Shown: piece after piece, positions 33,029 to 41,918 of the stretch
Layout of the letters: each line of letters starts with the position of its first letter
How positions within the stretch are numbered: the stretch's first letter is position 1
DNA from: Prorocentrum cordatum
Lineage: Eukaryota; Sar; Dinophyceae; Prorocentrales; Prorocentraceae
Reading direction: 5' to 3'
Length of the DNA stretch: 64,000 nt
Assembly: GCA_963575745.1 (NCBI GenBank)
Contig: CAUYUJ010016363.1
Span: 163,141-227,140 of the forward strand
Made by a program: the position numbers and the translations under genes
The notes under the pieces: generated by a model
What the model was told of the DNA's origin: nothing
Database searches by the model: none
What the model saw: only the letters and a program-made list of their open reading frames with translations

Positions 33029-33246
33029 AATCATAGTCGTTGTCGTCGTCCTTCTCCTTCCCAAAACGAGCAGAGCACACTGTGGAAGGTTTTGGGCAAT
33101 TTTCAGCCTACGTATGAGGGGTTCCCACTGGGCCCCGGGACAGTCAAGCACTACCACGCCGTTGGAAGACAATACGTCGGGGGTTTTGGTGATGATAGTA
33201 TGACAAATCTGAAGGACTGAGCCTTCTGCCGCCAGCCCCCAAGTTT

Positions 33247-33401
33247 AAGTCGGGCCTGTCCCTCTACAGGAGGCATATTCAAAAGCAGTCAAACAGTAGT
33301 CTGGGGACGATTGCTGGACTATTTGGGGAAACTCTTGGACAGTTTTGAATCTTTTAGATTTTCCGTCCAAAATCCCCATGTAGGGGGACATGCCCGACCT
33401 A
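33247..33401 (+). mobile_element. MITE family B, copy 9
   Basis: TA, AGTCGGGCCTGTCCCTCTAC on the left; CCATGTAGGGGGACATGCCC GACC, TA on the right. Well preserved. Confidence 0.9.
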
Positions 33402-33911
33402 GCCCCAAGGCCAAGCCACTGTGTGCCTACACGGGGGCAGCTGGGGAGCGTCGCGGGGCTTCCCGGGGGCATCCTGGGGCCTCCAGGGCTATCTCTGGGC
33501 CGTCTGGGTCGGGGGCGGCAGAGAGGGAGGGGATGAACAGGGCGGGTGGGTATCATGGCGTGGGCCATGACATCTCCCCAGATTTCGTGGCGCCTGTTCT
33601 TATTTCAATGCGTTCCCTGGCCAACCGCTGGGCCATGCACGTGCCGCTGGCCGCGCCCTCTTGGGCGCCCCCTCTTGGACGCCCCCCTCTTGGCCGCCCC
33701 CGACTGGGGGACTCTCGGGGCCGTGCTGAAGCTTCTGGGATCAATCCTGGGGCCATCTTGGCGCCTTGCTGGGCTATGCTATGCGATTTGGGTGGCATCT
33801 CGGGGCCCTTGTGGGACGCATCGGGGCCATCTTGGGCAATCTGGGCTCCGTCTTGAGGCGATGCCTGGGCATCTTACGCTCAACGCGTGGGACGGGACAA
33901 CTTTTATGTTT
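33402..33911. other. No gene recognised
   Basis: Repeated GGGGC/CTTGGGC words. Open frames lack domains. Confidence 0.4.
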
Positions 33912-34070
33912 TTCAGGATGGGAAACCACACAGATGCAGTGAATCGTCGATTCCCAGGAAGAGGTGGGAAAATATAGGAAGTGGGGGGGAGACAAAACCC
34001 ATAACGTAGGGACAAATATGGGGAATCCTGGGATTCGTGTACTTTTTTGTGTGTCCTTGGGGCCCCTTCG
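33912..34070 (+). repeat. Dispersed element family A, copy 5
   Basis: TTCAGGATGGGAAACCACAC, then GATTCCCAGGAAG, GGAAGTGGGGGGGAGAC and a 3' end TTTGTGTGTCCTTGGGGCCC CTTC. Confidence 0.8.
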
Positions 34071-34078
34071 GTTTTGCA

Positions 34079-34232
34079 GTGTGTGTGTGTGTGTATGTGT
34101 GTGTGTGTGTGTGCGCGTGTGTGTGTGTGTGTGTGTGTGTCTGTGTGTCTGTGTGTCTGTGTGTCTGTGTGTCTGTGTGTCTGTGTGTCTGTGTGTCTGT
34201 GTGTCTGTGTGTCTGTGTGTCTGTGTCTGTGT
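34079..34232. repeat. (GT)n / (TCTGTGTG)n microsatellite
   Basis: Dinucleotide GT repeats pass into an octamer array TGTGTGTC. It starts directly after the 3' end of the family A element. Confidence 0.97.
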
Positions 34233-34626
34233 TGCCCTCTCGCGGGCGTATTAAGCCGCCTTCGGTAAAGCCTCCCCGGGCTGCCTTCGAGCTCTTGGGC
34301 TCTCCTGGTCGCGCGGTGACGTCCCGATGGGAATCCTAGGGCCAGCTAGTGCGGCCAGGAATTAGTAGGTCGACCCTGCCAAATCAAGGGTACCCTTGTG
34401 TCCTGTGTCTCGCGGCCCATGCTTCCTACATTCCTGTTGCAATGTGGCCCTCGGAAGGGTCTTGTGTCCTCTCGCGCGTCCTGTCCAATCGAGTCCGACT
34501 GTAGAGCGGCCAGGGATCTGAGGGGCACCCCCCAGGTTGTTCTTGTTCACGCCGGGAGCGGGCCTGTGGGCGCCAGAGCCAGAAGCGCCGGCCGTGCCGC
34601 GAGCAGCTCGCATATCCTGCCGCCTG

Positions 34627-34705
34627 CTTCTCCTACTCCTCCTCCTCCTCCTCCTCCTCCTCCTCCTCCTCCTCCTCCTCCTCCTCCTCCTCCTCCTCCT
34701 CCTCC

Positions 34706-34740
<35 letters not shown>

Positions 34741-34745
34741 TCTCC
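34627..34745. repeat. (CTC)n followed by (CACCCT)n microsatellite
   Basis: About 25 CTC triplets, then five CACCCT hexamers. Confidence 0.96.
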
Positions 34746-34979
34746 CCTCCTCCTCGTTCCAGTCGCGTTGCACGATTTTTGTTGCCGTGCGAGCGATTGA
34801 GAATTGACGGGTCCAGGCGATGGCGCAAGTGGTTGCCGATCCAAGGGAAGAGCGCCACCCACCTCGGGTCCACGGTGACCAGTAAGCTTCGCAGACAGGA
34901 AGAAGAGATCGGATTGGAGATACAGGAGACACCAAAGAGAGACAACACACAGGGAACAATGCATCACAGGAGGACATGA

Positions 34980-35144
34980 ACCCATGCCGCTACCCTTGCC
35001 TCGCTTTCACCTCTCTGGGCCTCCTGGGAGGCCCTTTCGATGCGGATCCAGCCGTGGCGACGAGGGCCCCGTCGCCACGGCTGGCTTCGCATCGACATGT
35101 TTGTCAGGACGCACCCTGGGAGAGGTCCGGAGAATAGCAGTATT
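34980..35144 (+). repeat. Dispersed ~150-bp repeat family K, copy 1, with an internal hairpin
   Basis: Shares CCATGCCGCTACCCTTGCCT-like, GAGGTCCGG and AGCGGTATCGGCACC-like words with 37342-37500 and, more weakly, 56900-57070. It contains an interrupted palindrome CGTGGCGACGAGGGCCCCGT CGCCACG near 35053-35080. Confidence 0.6.
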
Positions 35145-35330
35145 GGTACTCCAGATTTCGTAATAAATGGAGGGGGGTCTCATTTCGGGGGGGGTCTCTT
35201 CCAGGCTATCTTGGAGGGCCTGGGGGGTCTGGGGACGATGTTTTGGAGGGTTCTCCCACGGGGGAGGTCTGAAACGGCTTGTCTTGGAGGGTCCAGACCC
35301 CCTCCCTTTTATTACGAAATCTGGAGTACC
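35145..35330. mobile_element. 186-bp inverted-repeat element
   Basis: GGTACTCCAGATTTCGTAAT at the left end is mirrored by ATTACGAAATCTGGAGTACC at the right; the inverted repeat extends to about 36 bp with about three mismatches. TT flanks both sides. The core is GGTCT-rich. Confidence 0.75.
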
Positions 35331-36582
35331 TTCTGGTTTCCACAATGTAGCAGTCCAGCAGCAATCCACATTGCTTGGGTGCCCTCAGGGAGGTCGGCGC
35401 ATGATCTTCCAACTGCCACGGTGTCGGGCAAATACTTTGGCAAGGGGGCCACGCCAGTTCAGGACAGTGCGACATGGGTCGCAAGGTTCGGTAGCGCTTG
35501 GTCGGTTCGCTCTGATCGGAAGTTGCGCCATTGCGGCGTCACTGTGACCTCCTAGACTGCTCGCGGCCTGCCGGTTTCGGTTGGTTTTGGTTTCGCTGTC
35601 GGCCGGGTCGGTTGTCGGTTGTGTTGTCGCCGTGGACGTTCTTGGATCACATTGGGATCAGTTTTCCAACCTCAGATGCAGGTCTTAGCACCGATCGCCG
35701 TCGGGCAGTTCTGGCCGACCTGCGAGTGTCTCCTAGGCCCCGCCTCTAGGCAGGATCCGACTCGCGCTGATTCTTGTCGTCTTCATGCTCCTCCTGCATC
35801 TCCTCCTCCTCCTCCCTTCCCATCGGCGGGATCAGGAGGTGGAGGCAGGGGAGGAGGGTGTAAAGTAGTTCACTGGGGCCGAAGTCTTGGCACTATCTGG
35901 GAGACATACTAGCCAAGAAGGGCTTCGGCGCGGGGTTCGAAGACGTTTTCTAGGTCCGCGATCAATGATGCAGCGCACCGAAATGAGGGTTGAATTCTGG
36001 CAGCAAGTTATTGGAGGTCCCCGTTAGAAAGATCAAATATTGGAGGTCCCCTTCAGAAAGATAGAGATCATTGTGAGCAAACGTCAACAAATTGGACAGA
36101 CAACGATATCATGAAGCATTTCGACGGGAGGCATATGGGAGAGGGGTAAAGTTCAGCATTGGAAGTTGGAGAGGTGGACATGTCGTCCTTTACCATGTGT
36201 GGGCGTTTACTGCGCCGGCAAATTTATGGAGGTAGGGGTTGGAAGGGGGAAGGAGGAGGAGGAGAGGGGGAGGTGGGGAGGAGAGGGGGAGGTAGGAGGG
36301 GGATAAGAAGCAAGGATGAGGCTCCTCTTCCTCCTCCAGCTTCTTGCTTCTTGCCTGTTCCCCTCCCTTCTCGTCTTCCTCCTTCTTGTCCCTATTTACC
36401 CTCCTTACTTCCTATCCCTCCTCAAGCTTCTCTTCCTCCCTACCCCCTCTCCGTTCCCATATTCCTCGTTGTCGTCGCCCGCCTAATCCTTATCTCCATC
36501 CCTTTTCATTCCTCCCTCCTTCCACTCCTCATCTTCCTCCCCCTCCTTTCTTCTCGTCGTCTTTCCTCGTCCGCCTTCCCTG
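35331..36582. other. No gene recognised
   Basis: Includes a direct echo TATTGGAGGTCCCC around 36010-36050 and CTC/TCC bias from about 36320. No domain in any frame. Confidence 0.4.
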
Positions 36583-36729
36583 TCCTCCTCCTCCTCCTCC
36601 TCCTCCTCCTCCTCCTCCTCCTCCTCCTCCTCCTCCTCCTCCTCCTCCCCCTCCCCTCCCCTCCCCCCACTCCACTGTCCCCGACGACGACGTTGACGAC
36701 GACGATGCCGACGCCGACGACAATGACAA

Positions 36730-36771
<42 letters not shown>

Positions 36772-36830
36772 TGCTGCAGAAGACGACGACGATGACGACG
36801 ATACGGAAACCGACGACGACGACGACGAAG
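36583..36830. repeat. (CTC)n and (GAC)n microsatellites
   Basis: (CTC)n at 36583-36655 and (GAC)n at about 36690-36830, separated by CCCCTCCCC. Confidence 0.96.
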
Positions 36831-37119
36831 ACCCCCAGCTGGGCCTCGGGGGGCCCCCCCGAGGCCCGTGGGGAGGCACCAGGAGACCCACGGAGGTCGA
36901 AGAAACAGAGGAGGAAAAAAGGAACCCATACCGCTGCCCAGACACGATCGCGTCGTAAACATTTCAGGATGGAGGTTTTTCGCTGCTATCAGCCTCTGGA
37001 GGCCCTCGCCGGGTCCTAGAACCGTCAAAACACTGTTCCGGATGAAGAGCCGGTCCCGGGAAGAGGGTGGGGGCTTCTGGGGACCGCGCAGCGAAAAAAT
37101 CAGGGCGTCGCGTGTCTGG

Positions 37120-37338
37120 AGCCTGTTTTTTTTTAGACACTGGCAAGTTTACTTGCATGGACGGGGGGGGGGGCTGAGCCTGAAGCAAGCCGCAAACGAC
37201 TTGCACGTTCGGGGGGGCGCGGAAATCACGCAAGTCGAAAGGCACTTGCACGCTAGCTTGAAGAGGGGGAGGGGTGGGGGTGGGGGGGGGGGGGCGAACG
37301 CCATGCAAGTAAACTTGCCTGAATCAAAAAAACAGGCT
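37120..37338. mobile_element. MITE family C, copy 2
   Basis: The same ends as 32633-32858 (AGCCTG...CAGGCT with TTTACTTGCATG arms). Flanks are TCTGG and CCTGG, a near-match 4-5-bp target duplication. Confidence 0.87.
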
Positions 37339-37341
37339 CCT

Positions 37342-37500
37342 GGGAAGGGTACCCATGCTGCTGCCCTTCCCTCGCTTCCCCCTTTCTGGGGCCTCCTGGG
37401 GGCTCCCCGTCGCCACCGCTGGATGCGCCTCGATATTCTGGTCAGAGCGCCCCCCGGGGGGAGGTCCGGGGACCAGCGGTATCGGCACCTCGGAAAGAGC
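37342..37500 (+). repeat. Dispersed repeat family K, copy 2
   Basis: GGTACCCATGCTGCTGCCCT, GTCAGAGCGCCCCCCG, GAGGTCCGG and AGCGGTATCGGCACC. Next to it (37520-37660) GGGTCACTACCGGTTCGAAC occurs twice in tandem. Confidence 0.65.
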
Positions 37501-37938
37501 GTGTTCTACCGCTGCTGGCGGAAAACCAGGGGGGGTCACTACCGGTTCGAACCCCTCCCCCCCCCCCTTCGGAAAACCCGGGGGGGTCACTACCGGTTCG
37601 AACCCCTCCCCCCCCCCCAGCTCATCATGAAAGGGGGGGGGGGTCACTGCACCTCGTGGTCCCCCCATGGGAAGGGACGGACCCAGGCATCTGGCGCCTC
37701 GGGAGAGTCGGGGCGGGAGTTCTTGGCCGTGTGCGGCCCCTCGGGGTCCTCACTGGGCCTGGGGAGGTGGTCGAGAGGTCGGGGGCCCGTGTCTCGAGGA
37801 TGTCTGGCCGCCCGATTGTCTGGGGAGCGTCCGCCGCGTCCCTGCGGTGGCGGCCGTGGGAGGTTCACTGCCGTGACGGCCGTGTGGCTGTTGTCCCGCA
37901 GGCGGCCTGGCAGATGGCGGTGGGGGGGGGTAGAGCGG

Positions 37939-38268
37939 GACGAAACGTCCGCAACTTCGGTCCTCGATTTCGATTCTACAGACTTACGCCACATCCGCCG
38001 ACCCCTTCTGTGACTGTTGCGAGGCCAGGAGTTTCTGGCCAGCGGCGTCTTGTGTGAGGGTGCGGTGTCGCGCGCGGGTGGTGGCAGATGCGTAGGGGGT
38101 CCAAATGTTTGCGTGATGCCGGTGGTCTGGGGCGTGTTTTGCGAGCGCCTTGCGTGCTGTGCACCCGGGTGCGGGGTGTCCTTCTGGGAGGTCGGCCTTT
38201 CGACCCTCAACCAAGTGGAGGAGCACCGGAAGACGAAACGTCCGCAACTTCGGTCCTCGATTTCGATT
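37939..38268. repeat. Direct 37-bp repeat, the second copy interrupted by a MITE
   Basis: GACGAAACGTCCGCAACTTC and the following 17 bp occur identically at 37939-37975 and 38232-38268. MITE family B copy 10 begins immediately after the second copy. Confidence 0.85.
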
Positions 38269-38270
38269 TA

Positions 38271-38439
38271 GGTCGGGCGTGTGCTTCTACAGGCAGATTC
38301 TGGACGAAGGAGAAAGAGTCTAACAGTAAGCACAAAACAAACATGCTTAACATATTCCAGAAATGTTCCGCGTATTATGCTTTGACGATAATGGAACATC
38401 CCTCCTGTAGAGGGACACCTGTAGAGGGACACGCCCGAC
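38271..38439 (-). mobile_element. MITE family B, copy 10 (reverse orientation)
   Basis: GGTCGGGCGTGTGCTTCTAC and a GATTCTGGACGAAGG end on the left; on the right CTGTAGAGGGACACGCCCGA CT, with the subterminal AGAGGGACACCTGT unit duplicated. TA precedes the left end. Confidence 0.83.
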
Positions 38440-38890
38440 TTGATCTTCGATCGATCCATCGATCGATCGAAGACGGCGTCCCTGGAAGTCCCGACCCGTT
38501 CCCCAGGAGCGGTGTTTCGACCTGAGTCGTTTTGTGACGCTCCCGGGGCCTGGCGAGGGCCCCCAAGGGCCGAAAATAGTGAAACCATTGCCTTCCGGAT
38601 TTTCTTAAGACGCCATGCCTGTGGACGAAACGTCTGGAAATCGCGGTCCTCGGCGTCGACCGATCCATCGGTCGATCGCGACGACGACGCCAGAGAGAGG
38701 GCGGCGCCGAGAGGAGGCAGCCCCCCCGGCTCCACGAAGACAGCGGGGTATCCAGGCGCGCGCCACGCCTCCCTCCGTCGGCCCCGGGCAGTCTTCGTCC
38801 TCGATCTCGTCGTCGTCCTGCTCCTCCTCCTCTTCCTCCTCCTCCTCCTAAGCGGACTGGCTTGCCCGGTGTGAGGAATACGTTCTTCGC

Positions 38891-39178
38891 ATGCTCCGTC
38901 GAGACAACTTTCAAGTATTATTCCGAGGCGAATCTGGCCAACAACTTCGCAATCGAGCCAGCCGTATTTGTTCAGACGCTTGGCTCTTCACAGTGATGAG
39001 CCGCCGCCAGACGAGAAACGTCTTCTTCGGCGCGCGCACCACAGAAGTTCAACAACGCTTCACCGCTGCTGCTGCTGCTGCTGAACACCGTGCTCGTCGC
39101 AGACTCGTACTGGACGCCGACTTCCAGAACGACAACACCGACCTCCTCCCAGACCTCACTGAGGACCTGACCGAACAG
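38891..39178 (+). pseudogene. LINE-type retrotransposon fragment, upstream half
   Basis: A short ORF (ATG 38891) with FQVLFRGESG and RRRLVLDADFQND ends where the large transposon begins. Downstream of the transposon, at 55664, a fragment resembling the C-terminal region of LINE polyproteins resumes. I infer that the two halves were one sequence. The left half alone is not diagnostic. Confidence 0.45.
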
Positions 39179-39180
39179 TA

Positions 39181-39207
39181 ATCCGATAGCCCTTATAACG
39201 GCGACGA
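39181..39207 (+). repeat. Left terminal inverted repeat of the 16.5-kb transposon
   Basis: 27 bp beginning ATCCGATAGCCCTTATAA. It matches the reverse complement of 55635-55661 at 26 of 27 positions and is preceded by TA. Confidence 0.9.
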
Positions 39208-39213
39208 TGGAAC

Positions 39214-39280
39214 ACAGTGCCGGGGAACTGCTTTGAACATCGCCAGTCGTTCAAAGCAGTGCCCCGGCACTGCTTTGAAC
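39214..39280. repeat. Subterminal hairpin pair, left end
   Basis: The first, imperfect hairpin is at 39214-39238. The second, at 39249-39280, has 15-bp perfect arms (GTTCAAAGCAGTGCC and its complement) around a 2-bp centre. They mirror the pair at 55561-55628. Confidence 0.88.
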
Positions 39281-39427
39281 GATGCGGAAATGCGATCAGC
39301 AGGAGCCTTCGTCTGTTCCTTCTCCTCTTCTCGTCGCTGTATGCTCTTCCTTGTCCTCCCTCCTCCCCCGTTCCCTCTCTAATTAATTACCTCGTTCTCC
39401 CAGTCTCACGCGCACTCTTCCTCCCCC

Positions 39428-39735
39428 CTCTCCTCCTCCTCTTCCTGCTTCTCCTCCTCGTCCTCCTCCTCCTCCGCCTCCTCCCCCTCATTTGTTATAT
39501 TTCTCCGTCCTTGTCCTCCTGTCCCCGTTCTCCTTCTCCCTCTCCTCCTCCTCCTCCTCCTCGTCGTCGTCGTCCTCCTCCTCTTCCTCCTCCTCCTCCT
39601 CCTCCTCCTCCTCTTCCTCCTCCTCCTCCTCCTCCTCCTCCTCCTCCTCCTCCCCTTCTTCCTCCTCCTCCTCCTCCCCCTTTTCCTCTCCCTCCTCCTC
39701 CTCCTCCTCCTCCTCCCCCTTCCCCCTCTTCCTCC
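39428..39735. repeat. CTC polypyrimidine microsatellite upstream of the first transposon ORF
   Basis: Interrupted (CTC)n. CTC-rich sequence continues to about 39990, immediately before an SL-like sequence. Confidence 0.95.
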
Positions 39736-39991
39736 TCTGCTATCACTCCTCCATAATTCCTGTCCGCTCCTCCCCTTCACTGATCTTCCTCTTCGTCATC
39801 ATCATCCCTTTCGTCGCACGCCTCTTAATCCTCAATCGGTTCCCAATCTTCTCGACTTTCTTGTCATCCGCGTCCTTGGCTGTTGGAGGGGCCTCAGGAA
39901 TTCTCAGGGCTCTTGTGTTGCACGCGAAGGCACACCTCCCAGGAACGCATCATCCTCCTCACATTCACCCTCCTCCTCCTCATCCTCCTCC

Positions 39992-40012
39992 TCCATGCAC
40001 GTTCGGCTCAAG
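39992..40012 (+). promoter_or_regulatory. Candidate spliced-leader relic / trans-splice acceptor region, ORF 1
   Basis: TCCATGCACGTTCGGCTCAA G resembles the dinoflagellate spliced leader (CCGTAGCCATTTTGGCTC AAG) at about 16 of 22 positions. The 3' GGCTCAAG is exact. It follows a CTC tract and lies about 75 bp before the ATG at 40087. Confidence 0.45.
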
Positions 40013-40086
40013 CCCGCGCCGACGGTAGGTTTCACGGCGGTTGGGCGGGCTCGCGCCCGCCTCCGCGGCCTGCAGTCGGGGCAGAG

Positions 40087-41253
40087 ATGCGTGCAGGGTG
40101 GGATGACAAAGCGGAAGAGGAAACACGGGCCGCAGTTGCGGATTCTTCAAAGAGCAGCGGCGGCGGTTGGGGAACAAGTGGGGGTTGGGGCGGCCGCAGT
40201 GGCGGATACGGCGGCGGAGGTGACCGCAGTGGCGGCTGGGGCGGCGGAGATTCTCTTGGCGGATGGAGAGGAAAAGCGCAGGATGGCGGCGACGGAAGTG
40301 ACCGCAGTCGCGGATGGGAGGGCGGCGGATGGGGCGGCAACGGATGCGAGGGTTGGGGAATGGAGGGCGCCCGCTGGTGGGACGACGAGGGTGGCTGGTG
40401 GAATGCATGGGAAGGTGGCCGCTCGAGTGCCTCGGCAGGTTCTCCTGCCGCGGAGCCCGCGGCCGCAACAGCGGCGGGCAAAGGAGGCGGTCCCCTGCTT
40501 CCCCCAGGGCGCGAAGAACAAGGCGCAGTTGCGCTGTTTCAAATTGTGCGCAATGAGCCGCTGCCAATTTTCAAGTTGGAATTCTTCGAGAACTTCAGGG
40601 CGAACTGGAACGGCAATTATAAGCAGCACAACGCGGCCTTGAAGTGGTTCCGAGACGAGTACGAAGACCGAGAAAACCCTTTCGGCAGCCGCACGCCCGT
40701 CTTCGGAGGTACCGCAGTTGCGGAGGAAATTTCGAAGATCCTTAAGTACCGCGCAAAGGGGAAGGCGCAGGACAACAGGGATTGGGACTGGGACCACACT
40801 GTCAAAGTGCCGTGGTCTTGGCTGGAGATGGTCGCGCAGATGGATGGACCTACAATGCTGCGCGTCGTGTGCGGCCCTGACAATGACCGCAGTCGCGGGT
40901 TGGTCCGCTGCGAGTGCCGCCCGTGCCCTAGCAGTCTCGACAACATGAGGCACACGAAAGGGGTGGACAGAGGACAGGCGCAAAGAATCCCTCTGCCCCA
41001 GTGGGATTTCGTCCTCATCCGCGACGACGGCTCGGGCATTCGCGTCCACCCATCCTGGTCTAGCCCGAAGTTCAACACGTATGAGGTGGAGCCGCACTCG
41101 CATCCCGTGCGGGGCCCGAGGGCAGGTCTCGGCAAGAGCGATGGCCACGGAACGTTCACGTTCTGGAAGATGCTGCACGCCCATCCGAATCCTGGGCGGT
41201 TCGACGCGAGCAAGGGGGCGCAGCTGCAACCGCGGTGGTCCGCGCAGCCTTGA
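40087..41253 (+). CDS. Transposon ORF 1: Gly/Trp-rich protein of unknown function (388 aa)
   Basis: I chose the ATG at 40087 because the frame upstream has only a TTG and runs through the CTC tract and the SL-like sequence. Residues about 20-120 are very rich in Gly and Trp (GGWG, GGWR, EGWGMEGARWWDDEGGWW). Residues about 150-388 form a compact-looking domain with FKLEFFENFRANWNGNYK, KVPWSWLEMVAQMDGP and a Cys-rich LVRCECRPC. No enzyme motif is recognised. The GW-rich part resembles low-complexity GW-repeat regions seen in Argonaute-binding proteins in composition only. Six copies of the 12-bp tag lie within the gene: two read AVA, four read RS[GR]G. Confidence 0.7.
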   Translation: MRAGWDDKAEEETRAAVADSSKSSGGGWGTSGGWGGRSGGYGGGGDRSGGWGGGDSLGGWRGKAQDGGDGSDRSRGWEGGGWGGNGCEGWGMEGARWWDDEGGWWNAWEGGRSSASAGSPAAEPAAATAAGKGGGPLLPPGREEQGAVALFQIVRNEPLPIFKLEFFENFRANWNGNYKQHNAALKWFRDEYEDRENPFGSRTPVFGGTAVAEEISKILKYRAKGKAQDNRDWDWDHTVKVPWSWLEMVAQMDGPTMLRVVCGPDNDRSRGLVRCECRPCPSSLDNMRHTKGVDRGQAQRIPLPQWDFVLIRDDGSGIRVHPSWSSPKFNTYEVEPHSHPVRGPRAGLGKSDGHGTFTFWKMLHAHPNPGRFDASKGAQLQPRWSAQP

Positions 41254-41918
41254 CACCGCAGTTGCGGGATTGCGCAGCCATGGAACCGCAGTTGCGGGGA
41301 CCGATCGCGTGACGCCGCGCTCGTTTGACTCACTATGCGCGCTTTCGGCCGCAGTTGCGGCGCTGCCTTCTAGCGACTTCATACAGCTTGGCCGCAGTTG
41401 CGGCGCTCCCACGACTGACCGCTGTAATTAGGTGCTTCGGGCGCGCATCACCTCCGTTGAAGCACTCGTGACGTTAATTAGCGCGGCCGCAGTTGCGGAG
41501 ACAGGTACTTAAACAGATGGATCCGCAGTTGTTCGTCGTCCTCGTCGCCCCTTCCCCGTCGTCCTCGTCGCAGTCTCCTCCCTCCGCCTTTCCTCCTCGT
41601 CGCAGTTCCTTCCGTTGGCCGTAGCCCGCCTCCGTTGGCCGAGTCATTTCCCGTCGTCCTCGTCGCAGTCCCCCCCGAGGGCCGCAGTTGCGGACTTTGT
41701 TGATTCCTCCTCCTCCGTTTCTGCCCCGTCATCCTCGTCGCAGTCCCCTTGCTCCTTTCACCCTCGTCTGAGCTCTTCGCGCCATCCTCTTCCGTCGCGT
41801 CCTCTCCATCCTCCTCTTCGCCTTCCTCGTCCTCATCCCCGCCGTCTCCCTCGTTGTCCTTCCTCTCCCAAGCCGGCCGCAGTTCCCCCGTCGGACGGGG
41901 GCCGCGCGCGGCCACGCC
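41254..41918. other. Spacer between transposon ORFs 1 and 2
   Basis: Six full 12-bp tags (41256, 41286, 41349, 41392, 41487, 41682), then a GTC/CTC pyrimidine-rich tract from about 41530. A weak SL-like sequence (GCCGTAGCC...TTGGCCGAG, 41618-41643) is far from the ATG at 41919. Confidence 0.6.

Noticed and set aside
37535-37610. tRNA-like GGTTCGAACCCC words
   Set aside because: Occur twice in a C-rich tandem repeat with no acceptor or anticodon arms.
39883-40086. N-terminal extension of transposon ORF 1 with a hydrophobic Leu-rich stretch resembling a signal peptide
   Set aside because: It begins with TTG, the Leu run is the CTC tract, and it includes the SL-like sequence; the ATG at 40087 is preferred.
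40147-41412. 420-codon antisense open frame opposite transposon ORF 1
   Set aside because: Antisense shadow of a GC-rich gene; tag peptides appear in reversed form and no domain is present. The same applies to 44316-46034, 47567-48781 and 52417-53628 on the minus strand.
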